From Lineus longissimus (Eukaryota > Nemertea > Pilidiophora > Heteronemertea > Lineidae): a stretch of DNA of 64,000 nucleotides. Both the position numbers and the translations under genes were made by a program. Of the stretch, positions 32,498 to 43,614 are shown piece by piece (position 1 is the stretch's first letter; the number at the start of each line of letters is the position of its first letter). The DNA is taken from NCBI RefSeq assembly GCF_910592395.1, contig NC_088325.1, positions 2,137,501 to 2,201,500 of the forward strand, in the 5' to 3' direction. The notes beneath the pieces were generated by a model, which saw only the letters and a list, made by a program, of their open reading frames with translations, had not been told where the DNA came from and did not search any database.

Positions 32498-34562
32498 TAT
32501 GAGGCGCCATGTGGGACTTTAATTGTTTCCCTAAATTATTTCAAATAATGTCATTGTTTCAAACAAAAAATGAACAAATCAGAAATTATTTCATCCAATA
32601 AAGTACGTTTTAGAAACAATTATTTTGTATTCAAACCGGCGTTTTTATTTTTTAAACCATCGGTTTATTTTCAAACCAGGAAAACACACACAAATTGTTT
32701 CCATACCATAGTAGTTCTGCAAATCCATGGTTTGGAAACCATACCAAGTTGTCCTTTTTATTATTTCAAACCATGTGGATTCGCAAAGTCATTATTTCAA
32801 TGGTTTACAAACCACGAATATGTGCGTAAAACATTCTTTGCATCCCATGAAAAATTGTATACGCTACAAACTTGTGGTATGCATATAATTGTTTTACGCA
32901 GCCACGGGCGCCATGTGGGAATTAAATTATTTGACGAAATCATTTGAAATAAGCAAATTATATCGAAATAAATGAGTGAACGAAGTCAAGATTATTTCCA
33001 AACCATAAATTTGCTTATTCCAATTGTATTCAAACCATTTACTGTTCCTATCGATATTGTTTCAAACAATGAATTTGCTCTCTTTTGATTATATTCATCC
33101 AATCAAACAACGTAACTTTATTGTTTTCAAATAATACATTTTCTGAATATCCGTGGTTTCAAATAATCAAACTGTCTCGAAATGATGGTTTGTTAAATAA
33201 TCAAAATTAAAAAAGTCATGGTTTCTCAAACCAGGAAATTGTCCATTGCATTGGATGATAAACAATCACGCACAAAATCATTATTTCCAAACTATCACTT
33301 TAACAAACTAATTGTTTCAAATCATGAAAGTATGCACGAAATTATTTGTATACAATCTAATTGTACTCATCTAATGTTGATTATTTGCATCCCAGCAACG
33401 TTTTTTCAAACCATGAAAACGCGAACTCTAATTGTTTCCATCCAATCACTTCCAAAAGTCATTGTTTCCATCCAAGCAAAACTACGTTCATGGTATGCGC
33501 ACATGGTTTGCGCAGTAGACGGGTTTGAGTTTGAACTTAATAAAACCCGTCTATTGCGCAAACCATGTGCGCATACCATGAACGTAGTTTTGCTTGGATG
33601 GAAACAATGACTTTTGGAAGTGATTGGATGGAAACAATTAGAGTTCGCGTTTTCATGGTTTGAAAAAACATGCAAATAATCAACATTAGATGAGTACAAT
33701 TAGATTGTATACAAATAATTTCGTGCATACTTTTATGATTTGAAACAATTAGTTTGTTAAAGTGATAGTTTGGAAATAATGATTTTGTGCATGATTGTTT
33801 ATCATCCAATGCAATGGACAATTTCCTGGTTTGAGAAACCATGACTTTTTTAATTTTGATTATTTAACAAACCATCATTTCGAGACAGTTTGATTATTTG
33901 AAACCACGGATATTCAGAAAATGTATTATTTGAAAACAATAAAGTTACGTTGTTTGATTGGATGAATATAATCAAAAGAGAGCAAATTCATTGTTTGAAA
34001 CAATATCGATAGGAACAGTAAATGGTTTGAATACAATTGGAATAAGCAAATTTACGGTTTGGAAATAATCTTGACTTCGTTCACTCATTTATTTCGATAT
34101 AATTTGCTTATTTCAAATGATTTCGTCAAATAATTTAATTCCCACATGGCGCCCGTGGCTGCGTAAAACAATTATATGCATACCACAAGTTTGTAGCGTA
34201 TACAATTTTTCATGGGATGCAAAGAATGTTTTACGCACATATTCGTGGTTTGTAAACCATTGAAATAATGACTTTGCGAATCCACATGGTTTGAAATAAT
34301 AAAAAGGACAACTTGGTATGGTTTCCAAACCATGGATTTGCAGAACTACTATGGTATGGAAACAATTTGTGTGTGTTTTCCTGGTTTGAAAATAAACCGA
34401 TGGTTTAAAAAATAAAAATGCTGCTTTGAATACAAAATAATTGTTTCTAAAACGTACTTTATTGGATGAAATAATTTCTGATTTGTTCATTTTTTGTTTG
34501 AAACAATGACATTATTTGAAATAATTTAGGGAAACAATTAAAGTCTCACATGGCGCCTCATA
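32498..34562. mobile_element. 2,065-bp palindromic (foldback) transposon with 6-bp TSD
   Basis: Arms 32498-33526 (1,029 bases) and 33543-34562 (1,020 bases) are reverse complements, differing by one 9-base indel near 33393 and few substitutions, around a 16-base spacer. Ends are TATGAGGCGCCATGTG. GCTTGA at 32492-32497 is repeated at 34563-34568; the sister unit has the intact empty site ggctgcttgacgatctg near 36750. Each arm is packed with short motifs such as gaaacaat, caaaccat and attatttc. No transposase is encoded; the long open frames in the two arms mirror each other and are low complexity. Confidence 0.93.
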
Positions 34563-34652
34563 GCTTGACGATCTGAATAAAAGACAGTCTATAAACCGTG
34601 TCTGTTTTTGAGAATAATCGCACGGCCTATATCAATACTGGCCCGATGCCGG

Positions 34653-34824
34653 TGTAATGTTTTTGAGTGTTTCTGTTTTTGAGTGTTTCCCCTCATTGTT
34701 TGGGAACGCTCAAAAATAGATTGACAAGTTTTTCTGTGTATCCCCCCTATTGAAAAGTCATGGTCTCTCTAGCTGCCTATTGTTTGGAAACACTGACACA
34801 TGGGGAACAACCACAGATGTTACA
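34653..34824 (+). mobile_element. Insert B in array unit 2 (172 bp)
   Basis: TGTAATGTTTTTGAGTG ... CCACAGATGTTACA between CCGG 34649-34652 and 34825-34828. It is unrelated in sequence to insert A apart from the TGTA/TACA ends and CCGG flanks. It equals the reverse complement of the insert at 36845-37032, apart from one 16-base internal repeat unit and a single substitution. A diverged relative lies near 43724-43840. Confidence 0.85.
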
Positions 34825-35453
34825 CCGGCACCACCAAATAAACCTTCAGCACACACACATGATAGCCAGATAAGGACCATTATGTTTGCGAACGCATCTC
34901 CTATCATAACCATATTTCTGTCTAACAATGTGTGCATGCCCTACTGATTGTAAAGTACATGACATTAATTTATAAGCATTGTACCCATGGCGCAGGCAGG
35001 TGAGACAAGACCACAATTGATTTTCCAAGCCATTTCCAGTTATTTCAAATGCCCGCCATCAAATACTGCGTGGGGTTGTGAAACTGAAATTCGGATATGA
35101 TATACGGGTTAGTCTTGGGAGTAACTGGTGCGCTTTAAACTGGTGATTGACCACGGAAAATTTTTTTTAAATTGACAAGTTTGACACAAGTGGACATTTT
35201 TACCCATTTCGGCCATTTTCACTCCAAATTTGAACCCCCTCCCCCCTATGGCCAGGTTGTCAAAATTCAAAATTAATTTTTTTCCCAAACAATTTATTTA
35301 TATCTGTAGACTTGCCACAGCATATATTTTTTCAATACCTCTCCAAATATGTACTTGAGAGTTAAAAACATGCACTCGTCTAATTGATAGGCCTGGACCC
35401 TCCAACCTATGAATATTCATCAGTGGTCTTGTCTCCGGTTCAAATGGGCTATA

Positions 35454-35985
35454 AGGAGCATCCATTAAGTACGTACGCACTGAGGGGGGTCTATGAAATC
35501 CGTACACTATGCGTACAGGGGGAGGGGGGGGGTTAATGGTCTTGCGTACGTACGCAACCCAATAACCATTTTTTGAACAAATAAAAAATAAATAAATATT
35601 ATCATAATAATCTTCTCCTCTTTCTTATTCTTATATGGATAACCATACTTGTTCTTCACAAGATGTGTGAACTCATACGCTTCTGGGTTCGGATGTTACC
35701 CGACTACAATGTTTGAGCAATTTCCAGCGCCGTTTAATTTCCCGTAATGCGTGTCGCCTTCGGAGAAAAATTGCGCATACGACGCCAATCCGATTGTGGC
35801 GCCACAATGTAGCAAAATCAGGTACCATGTCTGTTCGTATGCAAGGGAATTCAAGGTTCTAAGGCGTACGCTCGTACAGGGGGAGGGGGGGGGGGTATGA
35901 GGCAATGCGTACAAGGTGCATACAGGGGGGAGGGGGGGTCTCAAAATTGGTATTTTCGTGCGTACGTACTTGATGGACGCTCCCT
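35454..35985. mobile_element. Element C in unit 2: 532-bp MITE with ~30-bp TIR
   Basis: AGGAGCATCCATTAAGTACG at the left and the reverse complement of AGGGAGCGTCCATCAAGTAC at the right; TA at both flanks (35452-35453, 35986-35987). The inside has paired G-rich tracts (cgtacagggggagg) next to each end. Same element at 37667-38198; a copy lacking its right end opens the array at 31206. Confidence 0.75.
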
Positions 35986-36539
35986 TAGTAGTGTGAGAAT
36001 GAGTTAGTAAGTTACCTCTCGGTGAGACAGTGAAAGAATGAGCTCACTTCCTCCTGGTGAATCAGTGCAAGAATGAGCTCACTTCCTCCTGGTGAATCAG
36101 TGCAAGAATGAGCTCACTTCCTCCTGGTGAATCAGTGAAAGAATGAGCTCACTTCCTCCTGGTGAATCAGTGCAAGAATGAGCTCACTTCCTCCTGGTGA
36201 ATTAGTGTAATAATATGCCGAGTTCTTCCTGACCAATTAGTGTTATAATGTGGTCAGTTCCTCTAGGTGAATCAGTGCGGGAATCAGTGTAATAATGTGC
36301 TCGAATTAGTGTAATAATGAGCTAAGTTTCTCCTGTGAGTCAGTGTATGTGCTTTTTTCCCCCTGGTGAATCAGTTTAATGATGTGCTGTCTTCCTCTTG
36401 TTAAATGAAACTGGTGAATGGAGAGTGCACAGTTCCTCCCGGCGAATGAAAGAAGCCGTTCCTCAAGGAAGAATTGAAAACGTCTGAGCCCTCCCTCATG
36501 CTTGTACTGTGACCTTAATCCTCACGAAATGCATGCCGG

Positions 36540-36684
36540 TGTAGAAGTTTAAAATGTCCTAGGATAAAATGTCCGGGAACAAAGGATTCTATTATGCGCT
36601 GAGCTATTGACGGTATGCCATAATCTGTCAGAATACAATAGGCCCGGACACTTTTTCTAGGGGGGGACACTTTTTACTTTTACA
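36540..36684 (-). mobile_element. Insert A in array unit 2, inverted orientation (145 bp)
   Basis: TGTAGAAGTTTAAAATGTCC ... TTTTTACTTTTACA between CCGG 36536-36539 and 36685-36688, at the same site of the unit as the insert at 32259 but reversed. About 20 interior bases are missing relative to unit 1. Confidence 0.85.
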
Positions 36685-36844
36685 CCGGTTCGCCAATTCC
36701 ACCAGTTACCGCTCGCTGTCATACAATCGCGCGATATCTTGGCAAATAGAGGCTGCTTGACGATCTGAATAAAAGACAGTCTATAAACCGTGTCTGTTTT
36801 TGAGAATAATCGCACGGCCTATATCAATACTGGCCCGATACCGG

Positions 36845-37032
36845 TGTAACATCTGTGGTTGTTCCCCATGTGTCAGTGTTTCCAAACAATAGGCAGCTAG
36901 AGAGACCACGACTTTTCAATAGGGGGGATACACAGAAAAACTTGTCAATCTATTTTTGAGCGTTCCCAAACAATGAGGGGAAACACTCAAAAACAGAAAC
37001 ACTCAAAAACAGAAACACTCAAAAACATTACA
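36845..37032 (-). mobile_element. Insert B in array unit 3, inverted orientation (188 bp)
   Basis: TGTAACATCTGTGG ... ACTCAAAAACATTACA between CCGG 36841-36844 and 37033-37036. Flanks (gatacc left, ggcaccaccaaat right) match unit 2 in direct orientation while the insert is reversed. In the last unit the site reads gatgcccaccacc (near 38797), i.e. no insert and a 2-base shortening. Confidence 0.85.
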
Positions 37033-37666
37033 CCGGCACCACCAAATAAACCTTCAGCACACACACATGATAGCCAGATGATAAGGACCATTATGTTTGC
37101 GAACGCATCTCGTATCATAACCATATTTCTGTCTAACAATGTGTACATGCCCTACTGATTGTAAAGTACATGACATTAATTTATAAGCATTGTACCCATG
37201 GCACAGGCAGGTGAGACAAGACCACAATTGATTTTCCAAGCCATTTCCAGTTATTTCAAATGCCCGCCATCAAATACTGCGTGGGGTTGTGAAACTGAAA
37301 TTCGGATATGATATACGGGTTAGTCTTGGGAGTAACTGGTGCGCTTTAAACTGGTGATTGACCACGGACATTTTTTTTTAAATTGACAAGTTTGACACAA
37401 GTGGACATTTTTACCCATTTCGGCCATTTTCACTCCAAATTTGAACCCCCCCCCCCCCCTATGGCCAGGTTGTCAAAATTCAAAATTAATTTTTTTCCCA
37501 AACAATTTATTTATATCTGTAGACTTGCCACAGCAAATATTTTTTCAATACCTCTCCAAATATGTACTTGAGAGTTAAAAACATGCACTCGTCTAATTGA
37601 TAGGCCTGGACCCTCCAACCTATGAATATTCATCAGTGGTCTTGTCTCCGGTTCAAATGGGCTATA

Positions 37667-38198
37667 AGGAGCATCCATTAAGTACGTACGCACTGAGGGG
37701 GGTCTATGAAATCCGTACACTATGCGTACAGGGGGAGGGGGGGGGTTAATTGTCTTGCGTACGTACGCAACCCAATAACCACTTTTTGAACAAATAAAAA
37801 ATAAATAAATATTATCATAATAATCTTCTCCTCTTTCTTATTCTTATATGGATAACCATACTTGTTCTTCACAAGATGTGTGAACTCATACGCTTCTGGG
37901 TTCGGATGTTACCCGACTACAATGTTTAGCAATTTCCAGCGCCGTTTAATTTCCCGTAATGCGTGTCGCCGTCGGAGAAAAATTGCGCATACGACGCCAA
38001 TCCGATTGTGGCGCCACAATGTAGCAAAATCATGTACCATGTCTGTTCGTCTGCTAGGGAATTCAAGGTTCTAAGGCGTACGCTCGTACAGGGGGAGGGG
38101 GGGGGGGGTATGAGGCAATGCGTACAAGGTGCATACAGGGGGGAGGGGGGGTCTCAAAATTGGCATTTTCGTGCGTACGTACTTGATGGACGCTCCCT
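37667..38198. mobile_element. Element C in unit 3
   Basis: Near-identical to the copy at 35454-35985, with the same TA flanks and TIR, so it was part of the unit before tandem duplication. Confidence 0.75.
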
Positions 38199-38974
38199 TA
38201 GTAGTGTGAGAATGAGTTAGTAAGTTACCTCTCGGTGAGACAGTGAAAGAATGAGCTCACTTCCTCCTGGTGAATCAGTGCAAGAATGAGCTCACTTCCT
38301 CCTGGTGAATTAGTGTAATAATATGCCGAGTTCTTCCTGACCAATTAGTGTTATAATGTGGTCAGTTCCTCTAGGTGAATCAGTGCGGGAATCAGTGTAA
38401 TAATGTGCTCGAATTAGTGTAATAATGAGCTAAGTTTCTCCTGTGAGTCAGTGTAATATGTGCTTATTTCCCCCTGGTGAATCAGTTTAATGATGTGCTG
38501 TCTTCCTCTTGTTAAATGAAAACTGGTGAATGGAGAGTGCACAGTTCCTCCCGGCGAATGAAAGAAGCCGTTCCTCAAGGAAGAATTGAAAACGTCTGAG
38601 CCCTCCCTCATGCTTGTACTGTGACCTGAATCCTCAAGAAATGCATGCCGGTTCGCCGATTCCACCAGTTACCGCTCGCTGTCATACAATCGCGCGATAT
38701 TTTGGCAAATGGCTGCTTGACGATCTGAATAAAAGACAGTCTATAAACCGTGTCTGTTTTTGAGAATAATCGCACGGCCTATATCAATACAGACCCGATG
38801 CCCACCACCAAATAAACCTTCAGCACACACACATGATAGCCAGATGATAAGGACTATTATGTTTGCGAACGCATCTCGTATCATAACCATATAACAATGT
38901 GTGCAATCGTGTGTAAGCCCTATTGATTGTCAAGTACATGGCATTAATTTATAAGCATTGTACCTTTTTTACCT

Positions 38975-39115
38975 AGTACATGTATAGCGATTTCCTGGTG
39001 CCTTTTTTTCCAGTGCCTTTTTTACCTAGTGCCTTTTTTACCCAGTGCCTTTTTTTCCTAGTGCCTTTTTTACCTAGTGCCTTTTTTTCCAGTGCCTTTT
39101 TTTCCAGTGCATTTA
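38975..39115 (+). repeat. tgccttttttacctag minisatellite
   Basis: Eight or nine units of agtgccttttttaccc/ttttcc lie directly after the end of the tandem array. Confidence 0.8.
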
Positions 39116-39295
39116 TTACCGTCTACCATGTATTATATGGTTGGCGAGGCCGACTTACTGGTGGGGAACAGCAGTCCTAATGTCTCCTCCTTTCATAGGA
39201 TGGACATATGCACGGTAGATCAGCATGATGATTGGCCAACATAAAGGAGTTTACCATACATGCATACACAAAGCAACTTCAGTCAAGAAACTCAC

Positions 39296-39457
39296 TTGAA
39301 TGTTGTCATATACGGTGACATCGGACGCTTGAGGCGAACTTCATTTTTCTCCCAGTATTGCTTCTGTTCCTCCACAGACTTCGGGTTCATTGAGATTGTC
39401 GCTGCTCGGAGCGTTAGTGAGGTGCTCTGACGCATCAAAGATGCACCCCGGGCTGCC
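39296..39457 (-). pseudogene. SDHC: Isolated SDHC-like exon (succinate dehydrogenase cytochrome b560 subunit)
   Basis: On the minus strand an acceptor (tttctattcaag) opens a 162-base phase 2-2 exon closed by a gtgagt donor. It encodes a basic, Ser/Thr-rich lead (like a mitochondrial presequence) and then YWEKNEVRLKRPMSPYMTTF, matching the N-terminal region of SDHC (RPLSPHITIY in vertebrates), just before the first membrane helix. SDHC anchors complex II in the inner membrane. I could not find the exons for the helices towards lower coordinates, where the 31-39 kb array lies, nor an initiating exon upstream. It may be a real exon of a gene with very long introns, or a duplicated orphan; the pseudogene label is provisional. 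Confidence 0.6.
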
Positions 39458-40133
39458 CTTGAATAGAAAGGTAATTTTGTTGATATTTTGATGGATTGAC
39501 TTACCTGGCCAAAACAAGCTGCGTAACTATGCACAGAGTAAATATTTGATTTTAAGACTTTTTAACTTTTTTTTAAAGAGAGATCACTACGAGACTGGTA
39601 TCAGTAAGGCTAAGGGTAAATGCTACACGGTGGTTTTACACCACGTCAAAAGAGCTGAATAACACTAAGACAACAGGTTTTCCAAGAGTGTGCATGGACA
39701 AACCCTTCTTTCATGTTGAACATCTCAGCAACTCTCAATATTACTAAGCTGAGAAGTGTCAAAGCCATAACTTCATTGAATATCTGAAATCTGGAAAACA
39801 AGTGAGTATTAGTTCAGCTTTAGAGTGGGGGGAGGGACGGGGGAAGGGCGACAGTCGGAACTGTTTGCTACTGACAGTACCTCATTGAAAATTTTGAGAT
39901 TGAAATTTTAAACTCTCATTTTCAAATGAATTTAAAAGTTTTCTACAGATGAAATGCATATCGATGGATTCGTCATAACTGTGGCTAGCTTTCTGTCTAG
40001 GTTTTATTTGATGTAATTGAACTAGCATATACCTGTGGCGCGGGCTGTTCGAGGTATAAACATCGTTAATTGAATGGTGAAACAGCGCCAGCACGTTGTT
40101 GACTATAGGGTGTGAATAGCTGGGCTTGGGTTA

Positions 40134-40278
40134 AGGAATTGAACCCGAGGCGGAGGACCTTGGTTGAGTTACCAAGACACTCGAGGGTGGAGCTAAAATA
40201 CAGTTTGGACGAAATTTTAGCTCCACCCGAGAGTGTCTTGGTAACTCAACCAAGGTCCGAAGCCGAGGGTTCAATTTC
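40134..40278. mobile_element. Foldback MITE (arms ~70 bp)
   Basis: Left arm aattgaacccgaggcgga ... ggtggagctaaaat is repeated inverted as attttagctccaccc ... gagggttcaattt around a 14-base loop near 40203-40216. Ends are weak and the TSD is unclear. Confidence 0.7.
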
Positions 40279-40279
40279 T

Positions 40280-41560
40280 ATTCTAAAATACCTCAAACTT
40301 AAAAAGATAGGCCACGAAAATAACTTGAATATGTGCGAATTTGGCAAATTCCATCCATCGCCGGCCCGGCCGGAGCGCCGGTAGCGCCGTTGTTTACATT
40401 ATGTTACGGCAACGTTACAGAAAATGAGACATGTTCATTTTGTACAGCGCGCATAGGAAGTCCGCATCGGCTCGCTCAAGTGATGCTAAAATCCGCGCAA
40501 ATGGGCTATTTGGAGCGTTTTTCTCGGCAAATAGTGTAGTGCTCATTAAAAAACTTAGGGTGGTTGATGCTTCCTTGGCTGATTTGTGTTTGAAGCAGTG
40601 TTTTGAGAGCCTCAAACTTCTGAAGTGAGCTGAAATTCCATTGACGTGACGTGTGCATGGTTTCCACATTTTAGTGCAACCCGAGGGAACTTAGGTAGAG
40701 CATCTTGGTTGCGTGTCCAAAACACTCCGCTCTCAGAACGAGGCTTATGCATTTTCCATTTAAAAGTTGACTTTACGGTACCAAGGTATTTTAGAATAAG
40801 CGGCCAAAATCTTGGATTTGTTTGAAACAAACCAAAGTGGCCCAACTTTCACTTGTGTTTTCTCACTAACGGTATGGTGCATTTAAAAACGGCAAGCAGC
40901 ATAAGAAAGAGTGAATTAGCAAGTTTAAGATGATGAATGTTTTATTGCAATTCAAAGAATAGTTATGTTTTTACAGCGATTTGAAAATTGTTGATTTATG
41001 AAAATTTCCATGCTGAGACAGGCCAGATAAGGGATTAGGCCTGTGATTCGGGTACCTACTATTAGGCTACTGTTGGTACATCATCTAAATTGGTTGCAGC
41101 TCTATCTTTTCTCTAGACACCCTCTATAATCAGCAACTTGCCATGATCATCAGCATGATGATAAGCAAGACAACAGGAATGAAAATAGGCCTTCGTACGG
41201 ACATGCAAGTATACACGCTATACATTTACAACGTATGCTGCAGAGAGAGATGGTGCATTGCTTAATGCTAGGCCTAGTGTATTTTGTACACAGAGAAATT
41301 AACAGAGGTCATTTCTTGGCCACTTTTTTCCTCGATAGGCTTGTTTTCGATAAAGAACAGCGAAGACACCATGCAAAACACGATCTTTACATCAAACACA
41401 TACAAAAAAACCTATTATCATGCTTTTCTAAATCAGAATATGCTCCAAAACGGAGTTTTTATCAATATTCGACTGCTTTTAAAATCGGACAGTAGTGATT
41501 ACGTAATAGGACTAGCGGTAGAAAATGGAACTAATTGTTATAGAATTGATAACATGCTAC
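40280..41560. other. Spacer; small GC-rich segment, otherwise no recognised feature
   Basis: A GC-rich stretch (cggcccggccggagcgcc) near 40360-40395 stands out from its AT-rich surroundings and could be promoter DNA. The open frames to 41560 show no similarity I recognise. Confidence 0.35.
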
Positions 41561-41565
41561 TGCCT

Positions 41566-42490
41566 TAAAATGTTTTGTCTATGCCGATGACATTACTTTG
41601 CTGAGTCTGACATCCACTGGCCTACAATATCTTATTGATCTTTGTGACTCGTATGCCAAAGAATGGCGATTTTCCTTCGGGATTAAAAAGTCAAAGTGTA
41701 TGGTGATCGGTAAATCAATACTTAAGAAAGACCCTGAATGGGCTATTTCTGGATGTGTGATGGAGAACTCGGACTCCTTGGACATATTAGGTGTGGCTTT
41801 CGAGAAAGTCGCCAGTGGACATAGACATGTTGAAAACCGCGCGCGTTCTTGTAGAAATGCCTACTTTAGTTTAAGTGGCTGTGGTATGTGTTATCCAGGT
41901 CTCTGGACTGGTGCGAAAGTGAAACTTGGGAGAGGGTGTGCTCTCCGTCACTATTTTATGGTGTGCACACAATTGATCTGAGTCGGGGCAATTTTCGGAA
42001 ACTGGAAAAGTTGCAGGGTTCCCTGATCAAACGATGCTTTGGTTTATCGAAATTTTGTCATCATAGCCCTCTATTAAGGGCATTAGATATTGACAACACG
42101 CGGAAGTAATCGAACAGAAGCAAATTGGACTTTTAAGAAGGATTCTCTCCATCGATTGTAAAGCACGAGGCGTCGTCATTGGCACGAGAAAAATTAAGGG
42201 TACCCTGTGTAACCGAGTGTTTAGTTCGTCGGACCTCTCTGCCGCCAATGTCCTGTTTGTAAATCCAGCATGCAGGCCTAGACGTATCACCAGGGAGGAG
42301 AATGGAATTGTCGATTCGGTAAAAACCTTATGTGCCAATCTAAACCGGAAAATCCATAAACTATTGAAGCTTTTACTTTCACCCTTTTGATCGCTTTTTT
42401 TTATTCGTTCTCTGTGTATGATTTTTATTGCATATTTGTGTTGTCTGCTCCTTATTTGGAGGTTTTTTACAATAAATTATAATTATAATT
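41566..42490 (+). mobile_element. 5'-truncated non-LTR retrotransposon (LINE) 3' end
   Basis: Reading starts at the RT catalytic motif FVYADDITL (41574-41600) and continues through thumb-like sequence (SYAKEWRFSF, LDILGVAF) with frame changes near 41960 and 42105 into a C-terminal region (QIGLLRRILSIDCKARG). It ends with aataaattataattataatt (42471-42490), a short-repeat 3' tail. Truncation at the 5' side is typical of LINE insertion by target-primed reverse transcription. Frameshifts make it dead; the clade is not assigned. Confidence 0.8.
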
Positions 42491-43091
42491 ATAACCAGCT
42501 AGAAGAGTCGTTGGGTCCGATAACCAGCTGGGGAGCGCCTCAGCGCCTCAAATCAGCGCCTCTAGTGTCAAGATTGGGATAAAAGCTGGTTACGATTAGA
42601 CAGTGGTGCCACTATCGGGGAAACCGGGCAAGTGGGTGTTCAAAAGTCATAACCGCTGGTTACGGCCGAGCACGTGGCAGAGACCGAGCTACCCTCATTG
42701 CGACCTATTTAGCATACGAATTGCAACAAAAGCAGTCATCAACATTCTTGATTACTTATGGCTGCAGCAGCAGGCAGTTCAGAAACTATAGGAGGCGAAA
42801 AAATGTCATCACGATCTGCAGAATACGCACGCTTGCATCCTGGTTGCCGATGAGTCAACTGAGGTTTTCCTCATAAAACAATAAGGAAGCGATAGCCTAT
42901 ACTGTTCGCTAATGACTACGGCCTATTTTTGTGTCAATATGCTCCTTCCAAACTGTAATCTCAAGCCTTCTAGAGAGGATATGAAATTATGAGATCTACT
43001 CTAGTTTCCTTCGATCTTAAAGGTAGACGGACAGTTTGTATTCATGAACCCAAGAAGCGACAGTATGATTCCATTGTACGTGAAGCCTAAT

Positions 43092-43363
43092 GGGACTGAA
43101 AGGGTGGATGTCGTCCTGGGTGCCGACAAATGGTACCCAGGTTCGAGATCGACTGGGCAATAAGCACCCTGGGTGCCATTACACTAGACAAACAGCACCC
43201 AGTGGCAGTACAGAAACCTCGTCCCTAAGATCCGTAAGCCAGGCAAAAAGAAGCTGGGTGCTATTTGTCCAGTGTAATGGCACCCCGGGTGCTTATTGTC
43301 CAGTCGATCTCGAACCTGGGTACCATTTATCGGCACCCAGGACGACATCCACCCTTTCAGCCC
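43092..43363. mobile_element. Foldback MITE with TAAT target duplication
   Basis: GGGACTGAAAGGGTGG at the left pairs with CCACCCTTTCAGCCC at the right; arms of ~110 bases around a ~60-base centre; TAAT at 43088-43091 and 43364-43367. It sits 250 bases upstream of the receptor gene start. Confidence 0.8.
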
Positions 43364-43614
43364 TAATGGGGCTCAGAACCAGCAGAGTGGTGCGGAGATT
43401 GGTGCAGCTGGGACAGACTGGACAAGGGTTGACCAGGACGACGAAAGTGACTTCGATGAGTATGAGGAGGGCTCCTTGAAATTTTGACGAGAGGCTGTCA
43501 TATTCCCTTTAACTCTGACGTTCACGAAGCCTATTAACGGAACAGTTGATATAAGGCCCAGCAATACTTGATATTCTTATTTATTAATAAATCCGTCTAA
43601 TGCAAATTTCCTCA

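Larger units (their letters stand above)
31206..38965 (+). repeat. Tandem array of ~2-kb units (two full, two partial)
   Basis: Shared landmarks recur in order: gcttgacgatctgaataaaa (34563, ~36757, ~38718); aaataaaccttcagcacaca (34834, 37042, ~38808); element C (31206 partial, 35454, 37667); a agaatgagctcacttcctcc minisatellite (31760, 36000, 38220); ttcgccgattccaccagtta (32425, 36689, 38652). The first unit is cut at the left end of element C and the last stops near 38965. Unit length differs because inserts A, B and the palindrome are present or absent. Sequence divergence between units is low. Confidence 0.88.

Noticed and set aside
32570-34490. 125-codon open frame on plus and the same on minus
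   Set aside because: They are mirror images in the two arms of the palindrome and low complexity (repeated attatttc/aaacc motifs).
40415-40669. Possible 5' exon of SDHC on the minus strand
   Set aside because: No mitochondrial presequence pattern or phase-compatible donor could be found to join to the exon at 39457.
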